A stretch of DNA of 64,000 nt from Solirhodobacter olei. GTDB lineage: Bacteria; Pseudomonadota; Alphaproteobacteria; Rhodobacterales; Rhodobacteraceae. The notes under the pieces are model-generated. The model was given only the letters and a program-made list of their open reading frames with translations, did not search any database and was not told where the DNA came from. Where the stretch lies: assembly GCF_004010155.1 (NCBI RefSeq), contig NZ_RRYH01000028.1, positions 1 to 64,000 on the forward strand. Reading direction: 5' to 3'. The position numbers and the translations under genes were made by a program. Positions 26,066 through 34,228 of the stretch are shown here, in pieces. The stretch's first letter is position 1; every line of letters begins with the position of its first letter.

Positions 26066-26089
26066 TGTCTCGCTGCTCCCCTGAAATGC

Positions 26090-26608
26090 CTAGTAGCCGA
26101 TGCCGAAGCGGCCGACCGGCAGAATGACGTCCAATAGCCGCTCGAAGACGAACGAGGCCGCAAGCGAGGTCGCGATGGCGAAAAAGGCGACCTTGAAGAG
26201 GCTTGTTTCCCCCAGCGACCGGTAGAGGATGAACATCAGCACCGGCGTCGCCAGCTGGTAGCCGATGGGCGGAAGTGCAATCAGATAGCAGACGAAGGCC
26301 GCAGTGCAGATGAAGGCACGTATCCACTCGGCGTCCTCCGGCGCGACCCGGCCGTTGTCCTGATCGGGCTCGATCTTCGGTGCCCGCCGTGCTGTCAGGG
26401 TCTTTCCGATCTGGACCAGAGTGAGCGCCGCCAATGCGCCGGCCAGGAGCCCGGGATAGAGCGCGGCATTCTGCAGCGCCCCCCCGGAGGCTGCCCCCTC
26501 CGGCGCAAAGACCACGACGATCTGCTCGAAGACCAACAGCGACAGGGCGAGGAAGCCGGCCGAGACGACCAGCTCCCCAATGAGCCGACGCTCACGCAAG
26601 CGGGCCAT
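26090..26608 (-). CDS. tctB: Tripartite tricarboxylate transporter, small permease TctB family
   Basis: A 172-residue protein with four hydrophobic segments (LIGELVVSAGFLALSLLVFE, YPGLLAGALAALTLVQIG, then two after residue 95) and a charged middle part, the usual TctB form. It lies 3 bp after tctC and 24 bp before tctA. TctB proteins are poorly conserved in sequence, so the call rests on topology and position. Confidence 0.85.
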   Translation of the reverse strand: MARLRERRLIGELVVSAGFLALSLLVFEQIVVVFAPEGAASGGALQNAALYPGLLAGALAALTLVQIGKTLTARRAPKIEPDQDNGRVAPEDAEWIRAFICTAAFVCYLIALPPIGYQLATPVLMFILYRSLGETSLFKVAFFAIATSLAASFVFERLLDVILPVGRFGIGY

Positions 26609-26611
26609 GGC

Positions 26612-27628
26612 TCAGTGGTACTTCTTGAGTTCGTTGGTCTCCCAGGTGATGGCGCCCATCGCCGCCTGCAGCTGCTGGCGGACGCTGGTGCAGACCTTGG
26701 AATACTGGTCGGGCTTATAGCTCGTGGGTACGAAGCCGATCTGCAGGATCTTGTTATGCACCGCCGGCTCGGCAAGCGCCTTGCCCATCGCCGCGCGCAG
26801 CTTGGCGACGACCGGAGCCGGGGTGCCCTTCTTGACGAGCCACCAGTCCCATCCCATCGGAGCAAGGCTGTGCAGACCGATGTCGACGCCATAGTCCTGC
26901 GCCCGCTTGGCGCCATCATAGATCTTGCTCACCTCCTTCAGGCCGCTAAGGACGGCGAGCACGCGAAACTCCTTCTTGTTCGCGCGGTAGATCCCGGGAT
27001 TGACGACCATCCAGTCGAGCAGCCCGCTCCGCAGATCCTTGGTGCCGTCCGCAAGGTCGTTGTAGGGCACGTTGCGCGCCACTGCGCCGACGGTCTTCAA
27101 CACCTTAGCCATGACCATATGTGGCAGCGACAGCTGCGCGCTGGCCGTGTAGCGGGTCTTGCCGGGATGCGCTTTCAGATACTTGATGAAGGACGGAAAG
27201 TCGGTCCAGCGCTTTTCATCCGCGCGCGAGACGACCGCGAAGGCGTTCGAGGTGGCGGAATAGAGCGGGACGAAGTCGCCGCAATTCCAGTTCGCTTTCT
27301 TGAAAAGCGGCGAGATGACCAGCGGCGCGACATAACCATCGATGACCGAATAGCCGTCCGCCGGCTGGGCCAGCGCCTGGTCGAAGGCGTTCACCCCGCT
27401 GGCGCCGGTCTTCGCGACCACGGGCATGTTGACGCCGAGGTTATTGCCCATGGCATTGGCAATGATCTGGCTGACGGCATAGGTAGGCGTTCCCGGAGTC
27501 CAGGGATAGATCACCTCAATGCGCCGCGTCGGGAAGCTCGACTGCGCGATTGCCGGCCCGGCCAAGAGCCCCGCTCCGCCGAGTGCGAGCGCCGAGGCAG
27601 CCACTATCTTCGAAAACCCTCTCAACAT
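26612..27628 (-). CDS. tctC: TctC/Bug family periplasmic substrate-binding protein
   Basis: A 338-residue periplasmic binding protein with a Sec signal (SKIVAASALALGGAGLLA, cleavage near GPAIA-QSSFP). After it comes the family opening FPTRRIEVIYPWTPGTPTYA. In most Bug proteins this loop reads PAGGxxD-x-x-AR and the Asp side chain and glycines hold the carboxylate ligand; here it reads PGTPTYAVSQ without the Asp. The middle GYSVIDGYVAPLVISPLF and the C-terminal half are otherwise typical. ATG 27628 has GGGAGGAG upstream. It is 19 bp after the sulfatase gene. Confidence 0.88.
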   Translation of the reverse strand: MLRGFSKIVAASALALGGAGLLAGPAIAQSSFPTRRIEVIYPWTPGTPTYAVSQIIANAMGNNLGVNMPVVAKTGASGVNAFDQALAQPADGYSVIDGYVAPLVISPLFKKANWNCGDFVPLYSATSNAFAVVSRADEKRWTDFPSFIKYLKAHPGKTRYTASAQLSLPHMVMAKVLKTVGAVARNVPYNDLADGTKDLRSGLLDWMVVNPGIYRANKKEFRVLAVLSGLKEVSKIYDGAKRAQDYGVDIGLHSLAPMGWDWWLVKKGTPAPVVAKLRAAMGKALAEPAVHNKILQIGFVPTSYKPDQYSKVCTSVRQQLQAAMGAITWETNELKKYH

Positions 27629-27647
27629 CTTCTCCTCCCTTTGCATC

Positions 27648-29183
27648 TTATCCGTTCACGAGGCTCGGCCCCGCCGGTTCCAGTCGATACCAGGCGAACA
27701 CTTCCTCCGGTGTGTCGTGATCCTTCAGAATCCGGTGCATCTGCGCGTAGAGCGCGCGCTCGACCTCGGCGTTCCGCACCGGCTGCTCCTGCCGCGGATC
27801 GGACCGGAGATCATAGAGCGCGGTGTCGTAGTCGGCGAAACGGTGGCCGTCGTTCATTGGAACGCGACGCGCATCCGACAGCGCGTTGATCCTGAGCAGC
27901 GGCGCGCCCTTGGTGAAATCGAAGGGCGGCGCGAGGCTGGACGTGCGCAATTCGTCCGGCCGGAACGGCTCGCTCATATGCGTCGGCATCACGGTATATT
28001 CGTTCAACCCGTCTGCCGCCGTGTCCGGCGGGTAGTGATAGAGCACCCAGCGGCCATCGGTGACGCCGATCGGGCCGCCGAAGATTCCGAAGATCACCGC
28101 ACGATCCGTGGTCTCGGTACCGTTCACCAGGGGCAGCAGCGACCGCCCGCGGCTCTCCGCCGGCGCCGGCAGCCCATGAAGGTCGAGGAAGGTCGGCATT
28201 AGGTCGGTGGTCTGGGTCAGCGTCCGGCACCTGGCGCCCGGGCGGCCGAGCTCGGGGTGGTGCATCATCAGTGGGATGTGCGAGATTTCCTCGTAATACG
28301 GCATGCGCGACTTCGCCCACCAGTCATGCTCGGCCAGCAGATAACCGTGATCGGTGGTCAGGATCAGCGCCGTGTCCTGCCACATCTCATGCACGTCGAA
28401 GAAATCCAGCAAGCGGCCGAAGTTCTCGTCGCACATGGCCACGAGTGCCGCGTAATTCGCACGGATGGCGGCGATTTCCTCGGCCGATTCCGTGACCCGC
28501 TCATAGGCCGGCCAGTCGAGTACGGGCCCGTTGTAGCCGGTGCTGCACATCGCCCGGAACCGTTCGGGGGCATCGAAGGGCTCGTGTGGATCAAAGCATT
28601 CCAGATGCAGCAGCCAGTCGTCGGCCCGGCGGTTCCGCTCCAGATAGGAGAGCGCGGCGTCAAAGCATTTCACGCCGGGAAAATCAGCCTCGGTGCGCAT
28701 CTCTTCGCGGTTGACTGCGCTTTGCAGCTTCCGCGGGCTTTGGGAGAAGTCATAGTGCTTGGGTGAGTATTTCTCCCGGAAGCGCTGCAGCGGTGGCTCG
28801 ACCATTGCGATCCAAGGGTCATATTCCTGCCCCCGGATAAACTCCCAGGTGTCATAGCGGGTATGGTAGGTGGCACCGCCGTCCTCGAAATAATGCAGAT
28901 GGTCGCTGATCATGTGCGTCTTGACGCCGGCCTTCGACAGGATCTCGGCAAAGGAATTGTCGAAGGGCTCCAGCGGCCCCCAGCTGCGATGCATGAAGTT
29001 CAGCCGGCCCGTATGCATGTCACGTCGCGCCGGCATGCAGGGCAGCGAGCCGGCGTAGTGGGTGTCGAAGGTGACGGCTCTTGCCGCGAAGCGATCGAAA
29101 TTCGGGGTGGGCACTGCGGTGCCGCCGTACGCCGCCAGCGCGAGTCGATTGAGCGAGTCAAATAGTACGAACACGCTTCTCAT
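27648..29183 (-). CDS. Sulfatase (formylglycine-dependent, cytoplasmic)
   Basis: A 511-residue sulfatase of the alkaline-phosphatase fold. Cys49 in SLPCMPARRDMHTGR fits the C-x-P-x-R motif whose Cys is oxidised to formylglycine. Metal ligands appear in FDSLNR (Asp9) and LTTDHGYLLAEHDWW. The protein has no signal peptide, so it works in the cytoplasm on an imported sulfate ester, as choline sulfatase does. It is the first gene of the operon with the TctCBA transporter. A divergent LysR gene lies 106 bp away and probably controls it. The substrate is unknown, and no formylglycine-generating enzyme gene is in the window. Confidence 0.88.
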   Translation of the reverse strand: MRSVFVLFDSLNRLALAAYGGTAVPTPNFDRFAARAVTFDTHYAGSLPCMPARRDMHTGRLNFMHRSWGPLEPFDNSFAEILSKAGVKTHMISDHLHYFEDGGATYHTRYDTWEFIRGQEYDPWIAMVEPPLQRFREKYSPKHYDFSQSPRKLQSAVNREEMRTEADFPGVKCFDAALSYLERNRRADDWLLHLECFDPHEPFDAPERFRAMCSTGYNGPVLDWPAYERVTESAEEIAAIRANYAALVAMCDENFGRLLDFFDVHEMWQDTALILTTDHGYLLAEHDWWAKSRMPYYEEISHIPLMMHHPELGRPGARCRTLTQTTDLMPTFLDLHGLPAPAESRGRSLLPLVNGTETTDRAVIFGIFGGPIGVTDGRWVLYHYPPDTAADGLNEYTVMPTHMSEPFRPDELRTSSLAPPFDFTKGAPLLRINALSDARRVPMNDGHRFADYDTALYDLRSDPRQEQPVRNAEVERALYAQMHRILKDHDTPEEVFAWYRLEPAGPSLVNG

Positions 29184-29289
29184 GCGTGGCCTCCCCTCCC
29201 TCGCATTCGGTTCGGATGACGTTAGGAAGCAGACATGATAAAGTCTAATTGCTTTTTTTCAGAATATGAAAACTAAAGGTTATCGCAAA

Positions 29290-30267
29290 ATGCGCCCCGC
29301 CTTCGCCCTGAGCCCGCGACAACTGGAACACTTCATCACCGTGATGAACCATCGGAGCCTGAGGGCCGCGGCCGAGGCGGCCGGGCTCACCCAGCCGGCC
29401 CTGTCGAAGAGCCTGGCGAAGCTGGAAGACCAGCTTGGCGTCAGCCTGTTTCAGCGCACCAGCAAGGGTGTCGTGCCGACCGTGGCCGCCCGGACGCTCG
29501 AACGCCATGTCAAGGTGATGCTCGCCGATGCCCGCTACGCGGCGATGGAGATCGAGGCCCTGCGCAAGGGCACCAGTGGAACCCTGCGCATCGGCGCGGG
29601 TCTGATCTGGAGCCTCGGGCCCCTGCCGCGCATTCTTTCAAGGCTGCACGGCAGCTATCCGCAGCTTCAGGTCGAGGTGCGCACCGGAATCGCCAAGCCC
29701 CTGCTGCCGCTGATCACCTCGGGCGACATTGACGTGTTTCTCGGCACCGTCCGCAACATCGACGAGATCCTCGAGGCGAGCGGCAAGCGCGACGACCTGG
29801 TCATCGAGCCCATTCTAAAGGTGCAGATGCTCGCCTTCGTCCGCGCCGGACATCCGCTGCTCGAAAGGGGGGCCGTCAGCGCCGAGGATCTGGCCTCATA
29901 CCCCTGGGCCGGATTTTCAGGCGACGACCAGCAGGATGCGGAGGTGCTAGAGGATTTCGGCAATCCCTCGCATTCGTTCCCGCGCTGCACCCTTCGCACG
30001 AACTCCGTCGCCGCGCTGCTGTCGATCGTGAGCCAGAGCAACCACATCATCCTGCTGGCCGACGTCCTTGAGCGCGAGGCGCTGAGCCACGGGCTCAAGC
30101 GCGTCAGACACAATGCGCCCACCCGGACATTGGAGACCTGGCTGGTGACGCGCCAGCACCTGATGGCGCTGCAACCCGTCAACGATCTCTGCGCCGCCAT
30201 TCGCGGCGCGGCAGAACGCCAGTCGCACATGCGCCCGGTGGAGCCGGCAGAGGCGACCGCCCCGTAA
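29290..30267 (+). CDS. LysR family transcriptional regulator of the sulfatase-tct operon
   Basis: About 325 residues. The winged helix is clear: LSPRQLEHFITVMNHRSLRA, then EAAGLTQPALSKSLAKLEDQ and LGVSLFQRTSKGVVPTVA. ATG 29290 has AAAGG upstream; ATG 29266 is an alternative start. It is divergent from the sulfatase gene; the 106-bp gap is AT-rich near this gene (ATAAAGTCTAATTGC, then a T-run) and holds T-N11-A-like sequence, but I cannot fix one site. Probable activator of the operon, responding to the imported compound; this is inference from position. Confidence 0.88.
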   Translation: MRPAFALSPRQLEHFITVMNHRSLRAAAEAAGLTQPALSKSLAKLEDQLGVSLFQRTSKGVVPTVAARTLERHVKVMLADARYAAMEIEALRKGTSGTLRIGAGLIWSLGPLPRILSRLHGSYPQLQVEVRTGIAKPLLPLITSGDIDVFLGTVRNIDEILEASGKRDDLVIEPILKVQMLAFVRAGHPLLERGAVSAEDLASYPWAGFSGDDQQDAEVLEDFGNPSHSFPRCTLRTNSVAALLSIVSQSNHIILLADVLEREALSHGLKRVRHNAPTRTLETWLVTRQHLMALQPVNDLCAAIRGAAERQSHMRPVEPAEATAP

Positions 30268-30312
30268 GGCCGACCCCGCTGGCCTCCAATGCCACCTCCC
30301 AGACGTGTTGGC

Positions 30313-30576
30313 GGCGCGGCTCAGCAGGATGACACCAGCATGGTCGGCGGTGTTGTAGTAGGTGAAGCCGGTCCGATTGGCGCGGCGGCCCGTCATCTTA
30401 ACCGGCGTGCCCGAGGCGGCTTCCGCCGCGTCGGCATCGGAAACCTCGAAGCCCCTATGGAATACGCCTTCGCCCTTGGTCTCCAAATGCAGGTGCTGGG
30501 GAGAGGGGCTGTGGTTGGGCTGGCAGAGTTGCAGTTGGATGATGGGCAGGTTGCAGGCGCGGAATTGCATGCCCAT
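30313..30576 (-). pseudogene. Remnant of a VOC (glyoxalase/dioxygenase superfamily) protein
   Basis: The minus strand reads LPIIQLQLCQPNHSPSPQHL, then HLETKGEGVFHRGFEVSDAD, then GFTYYNTADHAGVILLSRA. HLETKGEGVFHxGF and FTYxxTADxAGVxLxxR are the second half of VOC-family metal proteins. The frame has no stop of its own and runs on into the antisense of the LysR gene, and no N-terminal module is in frame; an upstream segment in another frame (PLYEYIRKTWTSEPHRF) may be its broken start. It is a decayed gene. Confidence 0.6.
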
Positions 30577-31016
30577 GAAACCCTCTCCGTCCGTCCGGGA
30601 CTGTTCAATCCCGGCATCTGGCGGATCGAGTCGATGATGAATCTGTGCGGCTCTGAAGTCCAGGTTTTGCGGATGTATTCGTAGAGCGGCACAGCCGGAC
30701 CGGGCAGACTATCGCTAGCCTGGTGCTAAGTTACTGCCATAGCAGGTGTGTTCGGCACTGGCGGTAAGGATCGCCTACGACAAATTGATACCTGTTCCAT
30801 GTTCGCTTCCCCGGGAATGGCAGCAATGGCGGCCGTCCTCGCCACAATCGGCCAGTCCGCAAGCGGCCCCGAACTTGTCTTTCCAACGGCCTGACGAGCT
30901 TGGCCTCTCGGCCATTCGCACTGAAGAGTTGCCGGCACACGGCCCATGGCGGCCTTTTCAATGACCTCCGCGCCCCCATGTTAGGGACATGGGCCAACAG
31001 AGGGGGAGAAAGCCTG
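30577..31016. other. About 440 bp without a supported gene
   Basis: Open frames occur on both strands, but none is convincing. The only clear structure is the inverted repeat at 30975-30993 just before the small gene at 31017. Confidence 0.45.
30975..30993. repeat. 7-bp inverted repeat before a small gene
   Basis: CCCATGT at 30975-30981 and ACATGGG at 30987-30993 are perfect complements with a 5-nt loop. It ends 23 bases before ATG 31017, so it may be an operator or a hairpin near the ribosome binding site. Confidence 0.45.
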
Positions 31017-31223
31017 ATGGAACCGGAGAGCTTGCGGCAGGCGATCCTTGCGGAACTGGCGCGCCAGGACGCCACAGACCCGGAGCAGGCTGTCGATGTG
31101 ATAGCTGTGAGGCAAACCGTCGGCGCCCTGCAGACCGACTTTGAACGGGCGCTTGCCGAGCTCACGGACAAGGAGCGGGTGGGGCTTGTCGTTGGGAAGC
31201 TCTATGTGCGTCGCAACCTATGA
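31017..31223 (+). CDS. Small protein of unknown function (68 aa)
   Basis: The ORF starts at ATG 31017 with GGGGGAGAAAG upstream. It begins MEPESLRQAILAELARQDAT and has an amphipathic helical look with a basic C-terminus (GKLYVRRNL). No family was recognised. The good ribosome binding site and the inverted repeat just upstream favour a real gene. Confidence 0.5.
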   Translation: MEPESLRQAILAELARQDATDPEQAVDVIAVRQTVGALQTDFERALAELTDKERVGLVVGKLYVRRNL

Positions 31224-31241
31224 ATGCGAGCAGGTCCAGAG

Positions 31242-31463
31242 TCACTCTGACTGTCGGATCAACGCGAGCACTGATTGACCGAGAAGGGAGACCCGAACCC
31301 GCATCGGCATCCCTGCGTCAATGACTGGTTCGGCTAGTCGGAGGTCGAGGAGCCGCTCCAAGGCCGGGGTCCGATCGGAGATCGCGGCTTGCGCAAGCCC
31401 GACGAGCGCGGCGGCTTCCCAATCCGCCAAGCTCTCGGCCAGGATCTTTGCAATGTGGTCCAC
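31242..31463 (-). CDS. Possible small helical protein (73 aa)
   Basis: A GTG-started frame that reads LADWEAAALVGLAQAAISDR and ALERLLDLRLAEPVIDAG, so it is helical and protein-like. No Shine-Dalgarno is visible before GTG 31463. It converges on the small gene at 31017. No family recognised; it may be a remnant. Confidence 0.3.
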   Translation of the reverse strand: MDHIAKILAESLADWEAAALVGLAQAAISDRTPALERLLDLRLAEPVIDAGMPMRVRVSLLGQSVLALIRQSE

Positions 31464-31693
31464 GAGAGAATGCTGCCCAGACGTGACGGAAACCGAGTCT
31501 CAGGTCAGCCAGATGCTGCGACGGCTCTAACGCTGATGCAAGGATGGAGGGGCCGGGGCTACTGCTGTGTGTCCCGTGGCCTGATCGATCGTTGGTGCCG
31601 CCTTGGCGGCCATTTAATCGCGACAGCACAGCGGTTCCCGGCGATCGGCGCGCCGTCCGGAGGGGTGCGCGCCACGCTGGAACTCACACACTC

Positions 31694-32005
31694 GTGAGCA
31701 ATATCCGCGTTGTCTTAGGCCGCAACACCGATAGGGCCTTGCGGCCCGATACGGAGGATAGGTTGACCTGCACCAAAGCCTTGCGCAGCGCCAAAGCCGC
31801 GCTCGTGCCCGATGCGGGCGACTGCGACATCATCCTGGAAGCTTTGCGCCTCTTGGGGAACGACGTCTATAAGGAGGAACCGGGCCGCAGGATCGCCGAA
31901 TACGTCCGAACCGCCGTCATCATCGACGGCCCGGAGGCCTTCCTGCGGTGGCACGTCCTCACGGCAGCAGAAACACCGGACGGCCGCGCCCGCTTCCACT
32001 TCTGA
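31694..32005 (+). CDS. Small protein of unknown function (103 aa)
   Basis: A frame from GTG 31694 to the stop at 32005. It contains AKAALVPDAGDCDIILEALR and GRRIAEYVRTAVIIDGPEAF, a protein-like composition with likely helices. The start is weak; the frame is open back to ATG 31544. No family recognised. Confidence 0.4.
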   Translation: MSNIRVVLGRNTDRALRPDTEDRLTCTKALRSAKAALVPDAGDCDIILEALRLLGNDVYKEEPGRRIAEYVRTAVIIDGPEAFLRWHVLTAAETPDGRARFHF

Positions 32006-32096
32006 GGGTTCAATCGTCAGATGTGCTGTAAGCTTGCGACGGTTAATAGAATTTATGATGTGCCAACTTTCGGCCTGAGGATGGGCAGACTTGATT

Positions 32097-32396
32097 TCAT
32101 CCGTTTGGAAACAGAATAGCCTCGACGTTCATGGTGCCGTTGAGAATGTGCAGGATTGTGACCCGATCGCTCGCGACGCGGGAGAAAATCAGATAACGCC
32201 CGTGCACCCGACGGCGAATGCCGTATCGCTCGTAGCGTGGAACGACCGGCCAGGCGTCGGGCATATCCGCGATGTCAGTGCAGGCGCGATAGAGCTCCCG
32301 GATGAAGCTGGCAGCCCGCGCGGGATTATCGCGGGCGATGTAGTCTCCGATTGCCTCCAGATCCGCCGCGGCCGCCGCCGTCAGTTCGACGATCAT
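32097..32396 (-). CDS. parE: ParE/RelE family toxin
   Basis: A 99-residue toxin of the ParE/RelE superfamily: AAADLEAIGDYIARDNPARA, then FIRELYRACTDIADMP and YGIRRRVHGRYLIFSRV followed by VTILHILNGTMN. This is the standard ParE fold; such toxins poison DNA gyrase. Its start overlaps the antitoxin stop by 4 bases. The palindrome upstream of parD supports an intact, autoregulated pair. Confidence 0.88.
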   Translation of the reverse strand: MIVELTAAAAADLEAIGDYIARDNPARAASFIRELYRACTDIADMPDAWPVVPRYERYGIRRRVHGRYLIFSRVASDRVTILHILNGTMNVEAILFPNG

Positions 32397-32650
32397 TCGG
32401 GGGCGCGACCCTGGGCCTGATACTTGGCCTCGAGCCGCCTGACGACATCGTCGAGGGGGGCCACGCGGCCGGCGTCGGCATCGGCGAGCCCACGCCCAAT
32501 CGCCTGGTCAAGCGCCTGAAGCCGCGCCTCGCGCTCTTGGATCAGACGGATCCCCTCCCGCAGGACTTCGCTCTTCGAATTGTACCGCCCGGTCTCGACA
32601 AGGGAGGAGACGAAGTGTTCGAGCTGCGCTCCAAGGTCTGCGCTGATCAT
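32393..32650 (-). CDS. parD: ParD family antitoxin
   Basis: An 85-residue type II antitoxin: MISADLGAQLEHFVSSLVET, then GRYNSKSEVLREGIRLIQER, the ribbon-helix-helix part with which it binds its own operator, then a helical tail that neutralises ParE. ATG 32650 has GGAGG 7 bases upstream; the frame from 32662 is less likely. The operator palindrome lies 34 bp upstream. Confidence 0.88.
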   Translation of the reverse strand: MISADLGAQLEHFVSSLVETGRYNSKSEVLREGIRLIQEREARLQALDQAIGRGLADADAGRVAPLDDVVRRLEAKYQAQGRAPE

Positions 32651-32683
32651 CCTGACCTCCACGTGCTTGGCCCCTCAATATGG

Positions 32684-32710
32684 CCGCCTTGATAACAGTT
32701 ATCAAGGCGG
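32684..32710 (-). promoter_or_regulatory. ParD operator: 27-bp palindrome with promoter
   Basis: CCGCCTTGATAAC at 32684-32696 and GTTATCAAGGCGG at 32698-32710 are perfect 13-bp complements around one base. On the minus strand a -35 TTGATA and a -10 CATATT, 18 bp apart, lie in and just after it. Binding of ParD here would block the promoter. Confidence 0.8.
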
Positions 32711-32779
32711 GTTGGGGTAAGTCTGCTCCAAGGTGCGAGTGGCGGCCGACCGTCTAAACGCGTGAGCTCCGGGATTGCT

Positions 32780-32990
32780 TCAATTCCTGCGCGGCTTCGG
32801 CTGGTCTCTCGGTCGGCGGGCGTTGGCACGTAGGGTGTTACGCAAGTCCTTGTTTATCCGCTCCAGGTCGAACCACTCCGGATCGAAGTAACCGCCGCTC
32901 CAGCGGAGCGTTTCGGAATGTTCCTGGTCGTCCGGGTCGGCAAGGATGTTCAGAAAATAGGCATAGCCGGAGACGCCACCGACATCCTCT
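32780..32990 (-). pseudogene. C-terminal remnant of a plasmid pRiA4b ORF-3-like protein
   Basis: The minus strand reads PEDVGGVSGYAYFLNILADP, then DDQEHSETLRWSGGYFDPEW and FDLERINKDLR, ending at 32780. This is the conserved C-terminus of the pRiA4b ORF-3-like family, which begins its core with PPEDxGG. The homology stops exactly where the IS110 transposase homology on the other strand begins, near 32990. The upstream two-thirds of the gene is gone. Confidence 0.7.
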
Positions 32991-33610
32991 GGCTGTTGAT
33001 CGAGCAGGGGATCGCGGTCCGCAGCGGGCTCCGGGCGCTGAGAAACTCCTTCGAGACGATCCTCGAACAGCGGCGCGACGAGATCTCTCCTCGCACTCGG
33101 TCTATTCTGGTCGGGCTCTATGGTGACTGGCTCTGGCTCGATGACCGGATCGCGGCGGTATCGAAGGAGATCGAGAAGATCAGCCGCACCGAGGAGAACT
33201 GCGCGAACATCACGTCGATCCCGGGCATCGGGCCGATGATTTCGACGGCCATGGTCGCGGCGATCGGCCAAGGCGAGGCCTTCGACCGAGGCCGTGACTT
33301 CGCCGCCTGGGTCGGGCTGGTGCCCCGGCAGTTCAGCACGGGCGGTCGCACGATCCTGGGACGGATCACCAAGCGGGGAAGCCGATACCTGCGGATGCTG
33401 TTCGTTCAGGCCGCGAAGGTGATCATGATGCGTCCCCACCGCTGGCAAGCCTTCAGCTTAGGCGCGTGGCTCGAGCGGGCCGTCTCCCGCATGCCGAGGA
33501 ACAAGGCCGCGGTCGCCCTGGCCAACAAGCTGGCCCGCACCGCGTGGACCATCCTGCGCCACGGCACACGCTTCGACGCCCCAAGAGATGAGACCATGGA
33601 AGCGATCTGA
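32991..33610 (+). mobile_element. IS110 family (IS1111-like) transposase fragment
   Basis: About 205 residues that match the C-terminal part of an IS110 transposase (Transposase_20): RALRNSFETILEQRRDEISP, ITSIPGIGPMISTAMVAAIG, and WVGLVPRQFSTGGRTILGRI with RGSRYLRMLF, which contains the conserved serine. The N-terminal DEDD RuvC-like domain is missing, so the element is dead. The frame is open from 32918, but those first residues belong to the disrupted pRiA4b-like gene. Bases 33611-33760 may be the rest of the right end, where IS1111-type elements carry their non-coding RNA. Confidence 0.8.
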
Positions 33611-33761
33611 CAGCTTCCCGGTCACCACGAAGTTCGCGAAAGAGGACAGCATGGAACGGAGAGACTAGCCCCCCAGAGTCTGACGGCCCATTAGGTCATG
33701 GTCTGCGACCTGGTAAGTGTTTGCCCTGACCACTCCCGCGCCCGGTAGGGCCGTCGGGTAC

Positions 33762-33783
33762 GCCGGCCAGTGCGCTGGCCGGC
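33762..33783. terminator. Strong hairpin, possible terminator
   Basis: GCCGGCCAG at 33762-33770 and CTGGCCGGC at 33775-33783 form a perfect 9-bp stem with a TGCG loop. A short pyrimidine stretch (GTCTTAT) follows on the plus strand. It lies between the IS110 remnant and the end of the small secreted gene. Confidence 0.5.
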
Positions 33784-33841
33784 GTCTTATCGAGCGCCTC
33801 GGACTCGAAGGCTCGGGCCGAAAAGGAACTTCAAAGATGGA

Positions 33842-34228
33842 TTATTGCAGCGTCCAGGCGGTCTCGAGCGGTTTCCCGCCCTGATAAGCCTGCAGCGTGT
33901 TGGCGTTCACCTGCTGCACTTGGTAGCAGGCATGGTCAAAACCATCTTCTTCGCACCATGAGTTGCCCTGGACGTACCAACCCTCGGTGCTGAATGTGCC
34001 GGTGCCCTTATTGGTCACCTTTCCCATTTCCTGGCCGGGTCCGAAGCTCCGGGCGAACTTGGCACCGCCGGAGCTGTTGCCCATCACAATGTGGCCCGGC
34101 AGCATCGATAAGAGCTGCTGTTGGGTCAGGTAGGAGTTCGCGAGCCCAGGTGTCGCGAGGGATGCGACAGCGAGAGCAACGCCGATTGGAAGGGCGAATT
34201 TCGCTTTAAAGATTACCGGACGTTTCAT
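33842..34228 (-). CDS. Small secreted protein, paralogue A (DUF995-like)
   Basis: A 128-residue exported protein. The signal peptide runs to about residue 30 (FALPIGVALAVASLATPGLA), then the mature part begins NSYLTQQQLLSMLPGHIVMG. Later comes GWYVQGNSWCEEDGFDHACY, with two cysteines that may bond, and QVQQVNANTLQAYQGGKPLE. A close relative lies at 35889 and a more distant one at 36665. The pattern (Leu-Leu-x-Met-Leu-x-Gly, W-x-x-x-G-N-x-W/L-C, C-Y-x-V) is like small periplasmic DUF995-type proteins. ATG 34228 has GGGAGA upstream. Function unknown. Confidence 0.75.
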   Translation of the reverse strand: MKRPVIFKAKFALPIGVALAVASLATPGLANSYLTQQQLLSMLPGHIVMGNSSGGAKFARSFGPGQEMGKVTNKGTGTFSTEGWYVQGNSWCEEDGFDHACYQVQQVNANTLQAYQGGKPLETAWTLQ

